This document shows, piece by piece, positions 44,659-53,335 of a stretch of DNA of 64,000 nt; positions within the stretch are counted from its first letter, which is position 1, and each line of letters opens with the position of its first letter. Location of the stretch: contig NZ_JACHID010000002.1 of NCBI RefSeq assembly GCF_014203025.1, positions 186,001-250,000 of the forward strand, given 5' to 3'. Both the position numbers and the translations under genes were made by a program. The notes under the pieces were generated by a model that was not told the DNA's origin, made no database searches, and worked only from the letters and a program-made list of their open reading frames with translations. The stretch is from Desulfurispira natronophila. Lineage in GTDB: Bacteria; Chrysiogenota; Chrysiogenetes; Chrysiogenales; Chrysiogenaceae.

Positions 44659-44670
44659 AAGGAGCACCGG

Positions 44671-45030
44671 ATGGACTCGGTTGAGCGTCAAAAAATTCAA
44701 TTTATTCTGCGCGATATTGTCAACACCATCAACAACATGCAGGAGCGCTACCAGTCGGAACTGAGCCGGATGGACAAAAAGATAGATGTGCTCATGTTTG
44801 TGCTGCGTCATATGGCCAGGCAGGAAGATGTAGAGCGCCTGATACACCATGCCAAGACTCGCCTCAATGAGAACAACATGGGTGAATCATTTCGGACGTC
44901 AATTGAGCGGGATTTTCAACGACTGGAGCAATGGGTCAATGAGGTAGGCAATATGGAGCGTCTCTATAGCAACGAAGAGCCCCTTGGGGAGGACAGCTCT
45001 GGCAACTCCAACGACAACGGGGACAAGTAA
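44671..45030 (+). CDS. Hypothetical coiled-coil protein
   Basis: A 119-residue protein I do not recognise. It is mostly helical and charged, with likely coiled coil at residues 8-60 (ILRDIVNTINNMQERYQSEL) and 75-100, and a polar Asn/Asp/Ser tail. AAGGAG lies eight bases before the ATG. It fits between a DUF4911 gene (12 bases) and speA (no gap), so it is expressed with them. No membrane segment or signal peptide. Confidence 0.7.
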   Translation: MDSVERQKIQFILRDIVNTINNMQERYQSELSRMDKKIDVLMFVLRHMARQEDVERLIHHAKTRLNENNMGESFRTSIERDFQRLEQWVNEVGNMERLYSNEEPLGEDSSGNSNDNGDK

Positions 45031-46908
45031 TTGGAACCACAGGAAATTATCCAGGAAAATATCCAGCGCTTTGGTATAGAAAAGTGGAGTGAGGGCTACT
45101 TCAACGTCAATGATGATGGGGAGGTAGTCGTCCACTGTGGCGGCCAGACCCTGCCTTTGGTGCAAGTTATAGATGCCGCTCGTCAGATGGGACTGTCAAC
45201 TCCCCTGATTATTCGCTTTCCTTTTTTTATTGGAGAACAAATAAAAAAGTTTTACCGCGCTTTTGAGCACGCTCGCAAAGAGTTCAACTATCAGGGCGAG
45301 CATAAGGCAGTTTTTCCCATCAAAGTAAACCAGAACCGGCATGTGATTGAGCGATTGCTTCATTATGGGCAGGACTTCTCATACGGTCTCGAAGCGGGCA
45401 GCAAGGCTGAGCTTTTTGCTGTACTGATTTCTGATACTCCTGATGATGCCCTGATCACCTGCAATGGGTTCAAGGATCGTGATTTTCTGGACCTGGCGGT
45501 TGTAGGCAAACAACTGGGCAAGGATATATGCGTTATCATAGAGGGAGTGGAGGAGCTTGAAGGTCTGATTGAGATCTACCGCCGGGCGGAAACCATACCC
45601 TCTATTGGCTTTCGCATAAAGCTCTCCGCTCGCGGCTCAGGCAAGTGGGAGAAGTCCAGTGGAGAAGGAGCCAAGTTTGGTCTAACCTCTACCGAAATAT
45701 TGTTGGCCATCGATTTATTGCGAAAGCACGACTTGCTGGGCAAGGTCAACTTGCTACATTTCCATATAGGCAGCCAAATTACCAATGTGCGCACCATGAA
45801 GCGCGCAATTCGTGAAGCTGGGGTGCTTTTTGCTGAAATTGCCAAGCTCGGTCTCAATATTCAGTACATGAATATTGGCGGCGGAATTGGAGTCGACTAC
45901 TCAGGGAGCAAGTCTTCGACGGTGGCCAGTGCAGAATACAGTATTGAGGAGTTTGCCAACGACGTGGTGTTTACCATGGAGGAGATGTGCCAAAAACACG
46001 GGCTGCGCCGTCCTGGCATTGTAACCGAATCTGGCAGGGTTATTGCCGCTTATCACGCCGTCGTGGTTACCGATCTGGTTGAGATTATGGGGGCAGAGTA
46101 CGACCTTTCCCACTACCAACCTACCTCCAACCTGGTCAAGCCAGTGGTTGAGTTGAAGTATGTGCTTGACTACATGAATGAGAAAAACTACATCGAGTAT
46201 TACCACGATGCTCTGGAGTTCAAAGAGGATCTGCGCACCATGTTCACGCTGGGATTGTGCTCCTTGGTGGATAAGTCCAATGGTGAGATTCTTTTTCAGG
46301 AGATTGTAGAAAAGACGATAGAAATAGCCCTGCGTCGCGGGGAGAACTTTGAAAGGGATCCTTTTCTGCGCAAATTTCTGGCGGAGAAATACCTGTGTAA
46401 TTTCTCCGTATTTAACTCCATTCCTGACTCTTGGGCCATTCGACAACTTTTTCCCATCATGCCTCTAAAACACCTTGAAAAACCGTGTGACAACTTCGGC
46501 GTTATTACAGATATTACCTGCGATTCGGATGGAACTATTGGAGCCTACCAGTCCTTTGATGAGGCAACGGATAGCGAGTACCTTCCTCTGCACCATGAGA
46601 TGGACGACTATCCCGTGGGAATTTTTCTTACGGGAGCATACCAGGAGGTTTTGGCCAATAAGCACAATCTGCTAGGCCAGATGAACGAGATATCGGTAGA
46701 CTTTGATGAGGAAGGCAAACTGGAGATTGTCTCCAGCGAGCAGGGTGACACCGTTAAAGATGTGTTGAACGACATGCGCTATGACGATGCCTTTATCAAC
46801 AACCAGGCAAAAAAATGCTTCCAGGGACTCAATAATCCCAAGCTGTTTCGGCGCTTCCGATCCTACCTCAACAGCTACACCTACATGACGAAGGATCCCC
46901 ATGAATAA
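45031..46908 (+). CDS. speA: Biosynthetic arginine decarboxylase
   Basis: A 625-residue PLP enzyme that makes agmatine from arginine for polyamine synthesis. The PLP lysine is Lys98 in AVFPIKVNQNRHV. LLHFHIGSQITN, YMNIGGGIGVDY and ESGRVIAAYHAVVV are the other barrel motifs. The C-terminal domain contains SIPDSWAIRQLFPIMPL. The start is TTG, directly after the stop of the coiled-coil gene, with GGGGA upstream. Length is normal (about 630). Its end overlaps a cytochrome gene by eight bases. Confidence 0.95.
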   Translation: MEPQEIIQENIQRFGIEKWSEGYFNVNDDGEVVVHCGGQTLPLVQVIDAARQMGLSTPLIIRFPFFIGEQIKKFYRAFEHARKEFNYQGEHKAVFPIKVNQNRHVIERLLHYGQDFSYGLEAGSKAELFAVLISDTPDDALITCNGFKDRDFLDLAVVGKQLGKDICVIIEGVEELEGLIEIYRRAETIPSIGFRIKLSARGSGKWEKSSGEGAKFGLTSTEILLAIDLLRKHDLLGKVNLLHFHIGSQITNVRTMKRAIREAGVLFAEIAKLGLNIQYMNIGGGIGVDYSGSKSSTVASAEYSIEEFANDVVFTMEEMCQKHGLRRPGIVTESGRVIAAYHAVVVTDLVEIMGAEYDLSHYQPTSNLVKPVVELKYVLDYMNEKNYIEYYHDALEFKEDLRTMFTLGLCSLVDKSNGEILFQEIVEKTIEIALRRGENFERDPFLRKFLAEKYLCNFSVFNSIPDSWAIRQLFPIMPLKHLEKPCDNFGVITDITCDSDGTIGAYQSFDEATDSEYLPLHHEMDDYPVGIFLTGAYQEVLANKHNLLGQMNEISVDFDEEGKLEIVSSEQGDTVKDVLNDMRYDDAFINNQAKKCFQGLNNPKLFRRFRSYLNSYTYMTKDPHE

Positions 46909-47272
46909 GGTAACATGCATTGCCGCAATTACGCTTGCGCTGCTGTTTTCGACAGGGGTACTGGCGCAGCAGCCCCGTATTTCACCTTTCCAGGCCGGGC
47001 AAAACGCCTGGCACGAGTCAGAAACTCCTACAGGTTTAAGCTGTGCTGCCTGTCATTTTGAAGGATACGACATCGTTTCTCGGGGCAGTTTTCCCCGGGA
47101 AAACCGCTTAGTCGGCGAACATATGACTTTACTAGAGTCTATTGAGCTGTGCATGATGGAACACCAGCATATTCAGCAGCCGGGTAATGAGGAAATGTAT
47201 GCTCTGTTTCAGCACCTGAGTATACTGCAGGAAAACTACGAACTAAACCTGCAACTGCGCCGCGGACAATAA
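46901..47272 (+). CDS. Small exported monoheme c-type cytochrome
   Basis: A 123-residue protein with a signal peptide (residues 1-22, cut near VLAQ) and one heme-binding motif CAACH at about residues 48-52. Potential distal ligands are the Met and His residues in LCMMEHQHIQQ. It is probably periplasmic and involved in electron transfer, but matches no cytochrome family I can name with confidence. AAGGA precedes the ATG, which lies inside the end of speA, so it is coupled to arginine decarboxylase, an odd pairing. Confidence 0.75.
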   Translation: MNKVTCIAAITLALLFSTGVLAQQPRISPFQAGQNAWHESETPTGLSCAACHFEGYDIVSRGSFPRENRLVGEHMTLLESIELCMMEHQHIQQPGNEEMYALFQHLSILQENYELNLQLRRGQ

Positions 47273-47341
47273 TAACCCTTCACCACTCACCTCGTATTAA
47301 ATTCCAATACGGGCAGATTTGTGCCATTTACGCCGGCGGTG

Positions 47342-47370
47342 TTGGCACTGAGATTTTGGTAGCTTATAGT
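47342..47370 (+). promoter_or_regulatory. Sigma70 promoter of the purine permease gene
   Basis: TTGGCA (47342-47347), a 17-base spacer and TATAGT (47365-47370). This gives a leader of about 55 bases, too short for a purine riboswitch. Confidence 0.6.
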
Positions 47371-47430
47371 TGCTCGTGATGTATATCGCATTCACAGGCC
47401 ACTTACTACATCTCAACCGGGAGACCACCC

Positions 47431-48735
47431 ATGCTCGAATCGCTCTTCAAGCTTTCTGCTCGCAAAAGTAACGTTCGTCAAGAATGTACGGCCGGGATCA
47501 CCACCTTTGTCACCATGGGCTACATCATCTTTGTTAACCCCAGTATGCTTTCCAGCACTGGTATGAATTTTAATGCAGTCCTCTTTGCCACCTGTGTATC
47601 TGCGGCCATTGCTACCCTGCTCATGGGGCTTTACGCCAACTATCCCTTTGCTTTAGCTCCTGGCATGGGCATCAATGCCTATTTTACGTATGGTGTAGTT
47701 TTGGGTATGGGTTATGACTGGCAAACGGCCTTGGGAGCCGTCTTTATTTCGGGCATTGCCTTTATTATCCTGACCTTGGTAAGAGCCCGTGAGTTAATCA
47801 TGAACTCAATTCCCATGGGGATTAAGATAGGAACCGTAACCGGTATCGGGCTCTTTATTGCCTTTATCGGCCTGAAAAATGCCGGCATCATTGTGGAAAA
47901 TCCGGCCACTCTGGTGAGTCTGGGGAATCTCACCAATGCACCGGTTTTGGTAAGTATATTTGGTATTCTGGCTATCTCGGTCCTGGTGGCTCGCAAAATT
48001 CGCGGCGCCATTTTGTGGGGCATACTCGCATCCACTATCCTCGCTATCATGATGGGAGTTTCGCAAGTTCCAGATAGTGTCTTCGGTACTCCTTCACTCA
48101 GCGATGTGTCTACCACCTTTCTTCAAATGGATATCAAAGCAGCCATAACCATTGGTCTGCTGGAAATTATTTTCGTATTCCTCTTTGTGGATATTTTTGA
48201 TTCCATAGGAACCATTACCGGCCTGAGTAAGCAGGCCGGCTATCTCGACGAGAATGGCAAACTGCCCAATGCCGACAAGACTCTTATGGCTGATGGGGTG
48301 GGTACTACCGTAGGTGCCTGTCTGGGCACCAGCACCGTGACCGCCTATATCGAAAGTGCTTCGGGTATTGCCGAAGGTGGACGCACCGGCCTCACGGCGG
48401 TGGTGGTGGGTATCTGCTTTTTGCTGGCCCTGCTCTTTACGCCAATTATCGGTGCCGTACCCGCTGTGGCCACGGCTCCTGCTCTTATCATTGTGGGAGC
48501 CATGATGTTGCAAAACATCACCGATCTCAAGTTTAAGGATATGAGTGAGGTCATTCCCGCTTTTTTAACCATGATTATGATGCCCCTGACCTTCAGTATA
48601 GCTACCGGTTTGGCCTTTGGCTTTATCTCTTACCCCATCATCAAGACTCTCTCGGGAAAGGTTCGCGAAGTGTCATTCATGGTGTGGTTGCTGGCAGCTC
48701 TCTTTGTGCTGCGATTTATTTTCTTGTCCGAGTAA
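47431..48735 (+). CDS. NCS2/AzgA-type adenine/guanine/hypoxanthine permease
   Basis: A 434-residue proton symporter with about 13 membrane segments. Family marks are ECTAGITTFVTMGYIIFVNP at the start, LAPGMGINAYFTY (substrate site), FVDIFDSIGTITGLS and GACLGTSTVTAYIESASGIAEGG. It imports purine bases for salvage. It has its own promoter and a bidirectional terminator. Confidence 0.94.
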   Translation: MLESLFKLSARKSNVRQECTAGITTFVTMGYIIFVNPSMLSSTGMNFNAVLFATCVSAAIATLLMGLYANYPFALAPGMGINAYFTYGVVLGMGYDWQTALGAVFISGIAFIILTLVRARELIMNSIPMGIKIGTVTGIGLFIAFIGLKNAGIIVENPATLVSLGNLTNAPVLVSIFGILAISVLVARKIRGAILWGILASTILAIMMGVSQVPDSVFGTPSLSDVSTTFLQMDIKAAITIGLLEIIFVFLFVDIFDSIGTITGLSKQAGYLDENGKLPNADKTLMADGVGTTVGACLGTSTVTAYIESASGIAEGGRTGLTAVVVGICFLLALLFTPIIGAVPAVATAPALIIVGAMMLQNITDLKFKDMSEVIPAFLTMIMMPLTFSIATGLAFGFISYPIIKTLSGKVREVSFMVWLLAALFVLRFIFLSE

Positions 48736-48777
48736 GGCTGCAATACATATCTCCTATTTGTGGTTGATGTGCTCACA

Positions 48778-48811
48778 GCAAAAGCCCCCGACATATGTCG
48801 GGGGCTTTTGC
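48778..48811. terminator. Bidirectional terminator between permease and hcp
   Basis: A perfect palindrome with 17-base arms and no loop beyond the central ACATATGT. AAAAGCCCCCGA on the left pairs with TCGGGGGCTTTT on the right, so both strands end in T tracts. It lies between the convergent permease and hcp genes. Confidence 0.9.
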
Positions 48812-48832
48812 AATAAGTAGAGGAAACTGGGA

Positions 48833-50140
48833 TTACCCCAACATATCCTTGAGATCCTCTGCGGGATCACCCGTGAGTTTGAGGTCGAAGTTCTCCACCA
48901 GGAAGTTGGTGATGTCCTCGTTGAAGAACTCCGGGGCGCGAGGACCAACACGGATATCCTTGACACCAATGCTCAGCAGTCCCAGCAGAATAGCCACAGC
49001 CTTTTGCTCCATCCACGACAGCACGATGCTCAGGGGCAGGTCATTAACGCCGCACTCAAAAACCTCTGCCAGCTTGCTGGCCACAATAACGCCACCAATG
49101 GAGTCATTGCACTGGCCCAGATCCAGCAGGCGGGGAATCTCTGTTCCCGGGACGTTACCGAACTCCAGATCGTTAAAGCGGTACTTGCCACAGGAAGAGG
49201 TAATAACTACACAGTCCTCAGGAACCTGGCGCGCCAGTTCTCGGTAGTAATCGCCAGCTTTGCCGGGAGCGTCGCAACCGGCAATTACGAAGAACCGTCG
49301 AATCTTTCCACCTTTGACAGCTTCTACAATTTGTGGAGCCAACGAGAGGATGACAGAGTGGTGGTGGCCGGTAACGACTGTTTCATCAGACTGCCAGTTG
49401 GTTTCCGGCAGCTCCAGGGCCTTATTGATCAAAGGGGTGAAGTCGTCGTTTTCAATGTGAGTGGCGCCTTCAATGCCTACCTGGGCGTACGTAAAGACGC
49501 GATCAGCATAGTCTTTGCCTTTGGGGGGGACGATGCAGTTGGTGTTTACCAGGATGGCGCCGTTAAACTTGCTGAACAGATCTTTTTGATCAAACCAGGC
49601 CTTGCCGACGTTTCCCTTGAGGTGGCGGTACTTTGACAGCTCTGGATAGGCGTGGGAGGGGAGCTGCTCGGAGTGGGTGTAGACGTTGACTCCCTTGCCT
49701 TCAGATTGTTCCAGCAATTTACGCAGTGCGTGGTGATCGTGACCGGAGACGATAATGGCCTTTCCTTCCACACGATTTTGCGGTACTTTTACCGGCTGGG
49801 GTTGGCCATAGGTGTCTGTATGTGCTTTATCCAGGTGGGTCATCATGTCAACGGCCGTCTGACCAACTTTCATCACCTGACCCACGTGCTGGTCAAAGTT
49901 GAAGTTGGAGTTCGTAAGGGTGAAGTACAGAGTTTCGTTAACTACGTCATCAATGGCTTTGCAATCTGCACCGTAGTGGTCTGCCTGAACGCGGTAGGCG
50001 GCAATGCCTTTCAGGCCGTAAATCATAATGTCCTGCAGTCGGGCGAGGTTTTCGTCTTTGCCACAGGAACCAGTGGTTTGGCCACCGGAACCGCAGCCGT
50101 TTGGCATAGACATGGAGCACTGATAACAAAACATACTCAT
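48833..50140 (-). CDS. hcp: Hybrid cluster protein, short (class III-like)
   Basis: A 435-residue Fe-S protein; usual Hcp has about 540-550 residues. The N-terminal cluster ligands are Cys5, Cys8, Cys16 and Cys26 (Cx2Cx7Cx9C). The hybrid-cluster ligands are all present: His134, Glu158, Cys202 (NTNC), Cys289 (AGCDAPG), Cys317 (SSCGKYRFN), Cys344 (GQCNDS) and Glu378 (SWMEQKAV). Compared with Desulfovibrio Hcp numbering about 110 residues are missing between the N-terminal cysteines and the first histidine. This is the deletion that defines class III. The protein handles nitric oxide or hydroxylamine in anaerobes. AGGAGG precedes the ATG. Confidence 0.93.
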   Translation of the reverse strand: MSMFCYQCSMSMPNGCGSGGQTTGSCGKDENLARLQDIMIYGLKGIAAYRVQADHYGADCKAIDDVVNETLYFTLTNSNFNFDQHVGQVMKVGQTAVDMMTHLDKAHTDTYGQPQPVKVPQNRVEGKAIIVSGHDHHALRKLLEQSEGKGVNVYTHSEQLPSHAYPELSKYRHLKGNVGKAWFDQKDLFSKFNGAILVNTNCIVPPKGKDYADRVFTYAQVGIEGATHIENDDFTPLINKALELPETNWQSDETVVTGHHHSVILSLAPQIVEAVKGGKIRRFFVIAGCDAPGKAGDYYRELARQVPEDCVVITSSCGKYRFNDLEFGNVPGTEIPRLLDLGQCNDSIGGVIVASKLAEVFECGVNDLPLSIVLSWMEQKAVAILLGLLSIGVKDIRVGPRAPEFFNEDITNFLVENFDLKLTGDPAEDLKDMLG

Positions 50141-50234
50141 AGGAGCCTCCTGGTTTGATTGTGTGTTTTTTAGTGCAGCCAGAAGGCTGCGCTATTTGTA
50201 ATTACAGAAGTACCCTATTTACCCATTAGCGGAA

Positions 50235-50248
50235 TTGATACAGGTCAA
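50235..50248. promoter_or_regulatory. FNR/DNR/HcpR-type operator box
   Basis: TTGAT-ACAG-GTCAA is a full two-half-site match to the TTGAT-N4-(A/G)TCAA consensus of Crp/Fnr relatives. It ends four bases before the ATG of a Crp/Fnr regulator and lies about 100 bases upstream of hcp. The position suits self-repression of the regulator, activation of hcp, or both. Confidence 0.6.
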
Positions 50249-50252
50249 AAAC

Positions 50253-50915
50253 ATGGATAAAGCTGCGGCACTGAATGCATTTCAAAAACAGTTTCTGGGA
50301 GAAGTAGACGACGCTCTGTCTGCGACCTTGTTGGAAGCCACAACGCTTGTGTACAAGCAGAAGCGGGATATCCTTTTTCACGAGGGAGACCCGGGGGAGT
50401 ATGTTTACTTTCTCCAGCAAGGAAATATTCGCCTTTTCCGTACCACTGACCAGGGAAAGGAGACAGTGGTGCACTTTGTGCAGTCCGGAGAGCTTTTTGC
50501 AGAGATACTTCTGGTGGGGCATCAACAGTATCCCGTCAGCGCCATGGCCCTGGAGCCTTGTGTAGTCCTGGGAATCAGTGCTCGCCGTTTGCGGCAGGCG
50601 GTGGAGCGCAATCCTGATATGGCCTTGCGTTATATAGGTCTGCTGACCCAGCGCCTCAAACATCTGGTAACCATGGTGGAGCAGCTTAGCTCCCGGGACG
50701 TGCAGGATCGCTTTCTCGTGTATGTGGAGCACTTGGCCAAAGAGCATCGCCTGAAGACCGTTAAGCTACCAGTCCCCAAAGGGGAGTTGGCTCTGCTGCT
50801 GGGCACTACCCCTGAAACCTTTTCTCGGGTTTTAAAAAAACTGGCTGAGGATGAGATTATCCAGGTTCAGGGTCGGGAGATTACCCTGTTGCGTCGTGGA
50901 GCCACCGGAATCTGA
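50253..50915 (+). CDS. Crp/Fnr-family regulator, probably of hcp
   Basis: A 220-residue regulator. The cyclic-nucleotide-like beta barrel (residues 20-120) contains FHEGDPGEYVYFLQQGNIRL. A dimer helix follows, then a winged helix with GELALLLGTTPETFSRVLKKL. The recognition helix carries E-T-F-S-R, the ExxSR arrangement used by FNR to read TTGAT. It has no N-terminal cysteine cluster, so it should not be an FNR-type oxygen sensor; heme-based nitric oxide sensing as in DNR/HcpR is possible. ATG 50253 was preferred to TTG 50235, because that TTG is part of the operator box. It is divergent from hcp. Confidence 0.87.
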   Translation: MDKAAALNAFQKQFLGEVDDALSATLLEATTLVYKQKRDILFHEGDPGEYVYFLQQGNIRLFRTTDQGKETVVHFVQSGELFAEILLVGHQQYPVSAMALEPCVVLGISARRLRQAVERNPDMALRYIGLLTQRLKHLVTMVEQLSSRDVQDRFLVYVEHLAKEHRLKTVKLPVPKGELALLLGTTPETFSRVLKKLAEDEIIQVQGREITLLRRGATGI

Positions 50916-51090
50916 CCACTCCTGTGTTGTCTCGTCGGGCTCCCTCGCAGTGACATTGGCTTTCATCACTGCTTTCTGAACAGATGCGTTCTGGCTGAGT
51001 CAGGTCATTAACGCTGCCGTGAATGGTTGCGCATACTAATGCAATCGTGAATAGCTATCTCAATATCCTAACAAGAGAGTATCCCCACCT

Positions 51091-53169
51091 ATGAATATCA
51101 TCCGTGCTACTATTGTGCCTTGTGCAACACTCCTCCTGCTCCTGATCGTTCTGCCCGCCTCCCATGCTCGGGATTCAGTGACCTTGCAGTTGAGCTGGTA
51201 CCATCAGTTTCAGTTTGCCGGTTACTATGCAGCGCTGGAAAAAGGCTTTTACCAAGAGGAAGGCCTTGATGTTACCATCCGGGAAGGTGGGGGAGCTATC
51301 CAGGCTGTTCAGGCAGTACTTGAGAGGAATGCTGACTTTGGGGTCCATTCGGCTGACTTGCTTATCAAAGCATCGAAGGGCGAGCCTCTGGTAGCTCTGG
51401 CTCCTGTTTTTCAACAATCAGCCTATGTGCTCATAGTGGAAAGCAGTTCGCCCATTCAGACTCCCCAGGACCTTGAAGGTCGAACGGTGATGATAAGTCA
51501 GGAAAAACGGGGGGAATTTCTCGCCATGCTGCACAAAGCAGGTCTCTCCGTTGGTGATGTTAACCTGATCCCCAAGGATACCTCAGCACTGGTAAAGCTT
51601 GCCAGTCAGGAGGTTGATGCCATAAGCGGAAATGTTGCGGCAGACCCGATTATGCTGGAACAAATGGGTTTGAATGTGCGCATTATCCAGCCTTCTCAGC
51701 ATAGTGTAGATGTGTATGGCGATACGCTTTTCACTTCACGAAACATGGTCGAGCGTAATCCGCAGCTGGTTGAGGCCTTTATTCGTGCCACGGTCAGGGG
51801 GTGGGAGTATGCGTTTGCCCATCAGGACGAGATGGTTGATCTGATTGCCAGCCGTTACAACACCGACAAGAGCCGAGAGCATCTCCACCACGAGGCACAG
51901 TCACTTAAGCAACTTATCCTGCCGGATCTCGTGCAGATCGGCCATGTGAACCCTGATCGCTGGAAAAATATGGCACGCCTTTTTAGTGAAGCAGGCCTTA
52001 TGGGCAGTTCCGAATGGTCAATGGAAGATTTTCTCTACAATGTTGATTTCCCGCCCACCTATGGCAACTATTTTTGGTTGGTGTGGGTACTTGTAGGCTT
52101 AATTTTAGTAGTTTTAGTGGCATTGCTTTTGCTTTACCTGTTTAACAAACGATTACGGCACGATGTTGCCACACGTACTGACAAGCTGGATCAAATGAAT
52201 CGCGCCCTTATTCGAGAGATTACCGAGCGACGTCAGGTAGAAGAAGAGTTGCGCAACAATCTCCAGTTTCTGGGAGCCTTTTTGGATACGATTCCCAGTC
52301 CAGTCTTTTATCAAAGTGAACAGGGAGTGTACTTGGCCTGCAATGACGCTTTTGCCAAAGATTTGCTGGGCCTGGATAAGTCCGACGTTGAGGGCCGCTC
52401 GCTGGGGGACTTCAATGATCTGTTGCCTACCGATGATATTGAGCGAGAGCTGGAGCGAGATCGACAATTATTCAGCGATAAACTACCACAGGCCTACGAA
52501 GCCAACTTTACTGTCCACACAGGAGAGTGTCACAACTTTGCCTTTAGCAAGGTTGCCTACTATGGGGTTTCCGGAAAGTTCCAGGGAATCATCGGTGTTA
52601 TGCTCAACATCACCAGTATTCGAAACGCTGAACGTGAGTTGCAAGAGCAGGAGCTACGTCTGCACCATATGAAATATCACGACAGCCTCACGGGGCTGCC
52701 CAATCGTCTTCGTTTTTACGAATATCTGCGACAACACCTGCACTCATCACGTCTCCAATCTGATTTTGCAGCGGTTATGGTTCTCAGTGTCGATCGTTTT
52801 CGTGAGATTAACAAGCAGGTAGGGAATCGTGGTGGTGACGAGGCTCTGCAGATTTTGGCCAGCCGCCTGCAAAGCTGTGTGCGGGGAGATGATATGGTAG
52901 CAAGAGTTGACGGTGATACTTTTGCCATATTCCTTGGTGACATTGATGACGAGTCGGTTCCAGATATTGTCTTGGAGCGTATTCAGAGTTATGTTTCTAC
53001 GGGTGTCGCTATTGCTCCGTCGCGTCAAATTAATATTACTGTCAGCGTTGGGGTCAGTTTTGCGCCCCGCAATGGTACTTCAGCTGAAGAACTGACTCGC
53101 AGGGCTGAGCAGGCTATGGAAGAAGTGAAACGGAGTGGTGGGAATGGTATCAAGCACGCTCAGGGGTGA
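51091..53169 (+). CDS. NMT1-like solute-binding protein / PAS / degenerate GGDEF protein
   Basis: A 692-residue membrane signalling protein. Signal peptide at 1-26. A periplasmic NMT1/THI5-like solute-binding domain spans about 28-310 (LQLSWYHQFQFAGYYAALEKGFY). A transmembrane helix lies at 328-352 and a coiled coil (about 355-385) follows. A PAS domain covers 390-510 and a GGDEF domain 525-690 (HDSLTGLPNRLRFYEYL). The active-site signature, normally GGDEF, reads DGDTF (607-611). The RxxD inhibitory site just before it (RGDD) is kept. It therefore probably does not make cyclic di-GMP but may bind it. The ligand resembles thiamine-precursor or sulfonate-type molecules by family only. Confidence 0.85.
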   Translation: MNIIRATIVPCATLLLLLIVLPASHARDSVTLQLSWYHQFQFAGYYAALEKGFYQEEGLDVTIREGGGAIQAVQAVLERNADFGVHSADLLIKASKGEPLVALAPVFQQSAYVLIVESSSPIQTPQDLEGRTVMISQEKRGEFLAMLHKAGLSVGDVNLIPKDTSALVKLASQEVDAISGNVAADPIMLEQMGLNVRIIQPSQHSVDVYGDTLFTSRNMVERNPQLVEAFIRATVRGWEYAFAHQDEMVDLIASRYNTDKSREHLHHEAQSLKQLILPDLVQIGHVNPDRWKNMARLFSEAGLMGSSEWSMEDFLYNVDFPPTYGNYFWLVWVLVGLILVVLVALLLLYLFNKRLRHDVATRTDKLDQMNRALIREITERRQVEEELRNNLQFLGAFLDTIPSPVFYQSEQGVYLACNDAFAKDLLGLDKSDVEGRSLGDFNDLLPTDDIERELERDRQLFSDKLPQAYEANFTVHTGECHNFAFSKVAYYGVSGKFQGIIGVMLNITSIRNAERELQEQELRLHHMKYHDSLTGLPNRLRFYEYLRQHLHSSRLQSDFAAVMVLSVDRFREINKQVGNRGGDEALQILASRLQSCVRGDDMVARVDGDTFAIFLGDIDDESVPDIVLERIQSYVSTGVAIAPSRQINITVSVGVSFAPRNGTSAEELTRRAEQAMEEVKRSGGNGIKHAQG

Positions 53170-53335
53170 TGGCCCATGGAGCAAAACATAGAGTGATTAA
53201 GGCAATTTTTGGAGCAATACCCGCACCAGCGCTCTTCCCACCAAGCTAGCCCTGGCCCTTCCAGAGCTGCGACGTTCGGCACTCACCATCCAGACTTGCC
53301 TTTTGACTTCAGGTATTGCCGAAAAGCCTTTTGAA

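Noticed and set aside
47273-47430. Purine riboswitch before the NCS2 permease
   Set aside because: The promoter at 47342-47370 leaves too short a leader, and no purine aptamer core sequence is seen.
52820-52850. A GGDE string in the SBP-PAS-GGDEF protein (GNRGGDEALQ)
   Set aside because: It is the helix before the active-site hairpin, not the catalytic signature. The true signature position is DGDTF at residues 607-611.
53170-53335. Basic 29-codon minus-strand frame after mobB
   Set aside because: It has no good ribosome site and only arginine-rich low-complexity sequence; no support as a gene.
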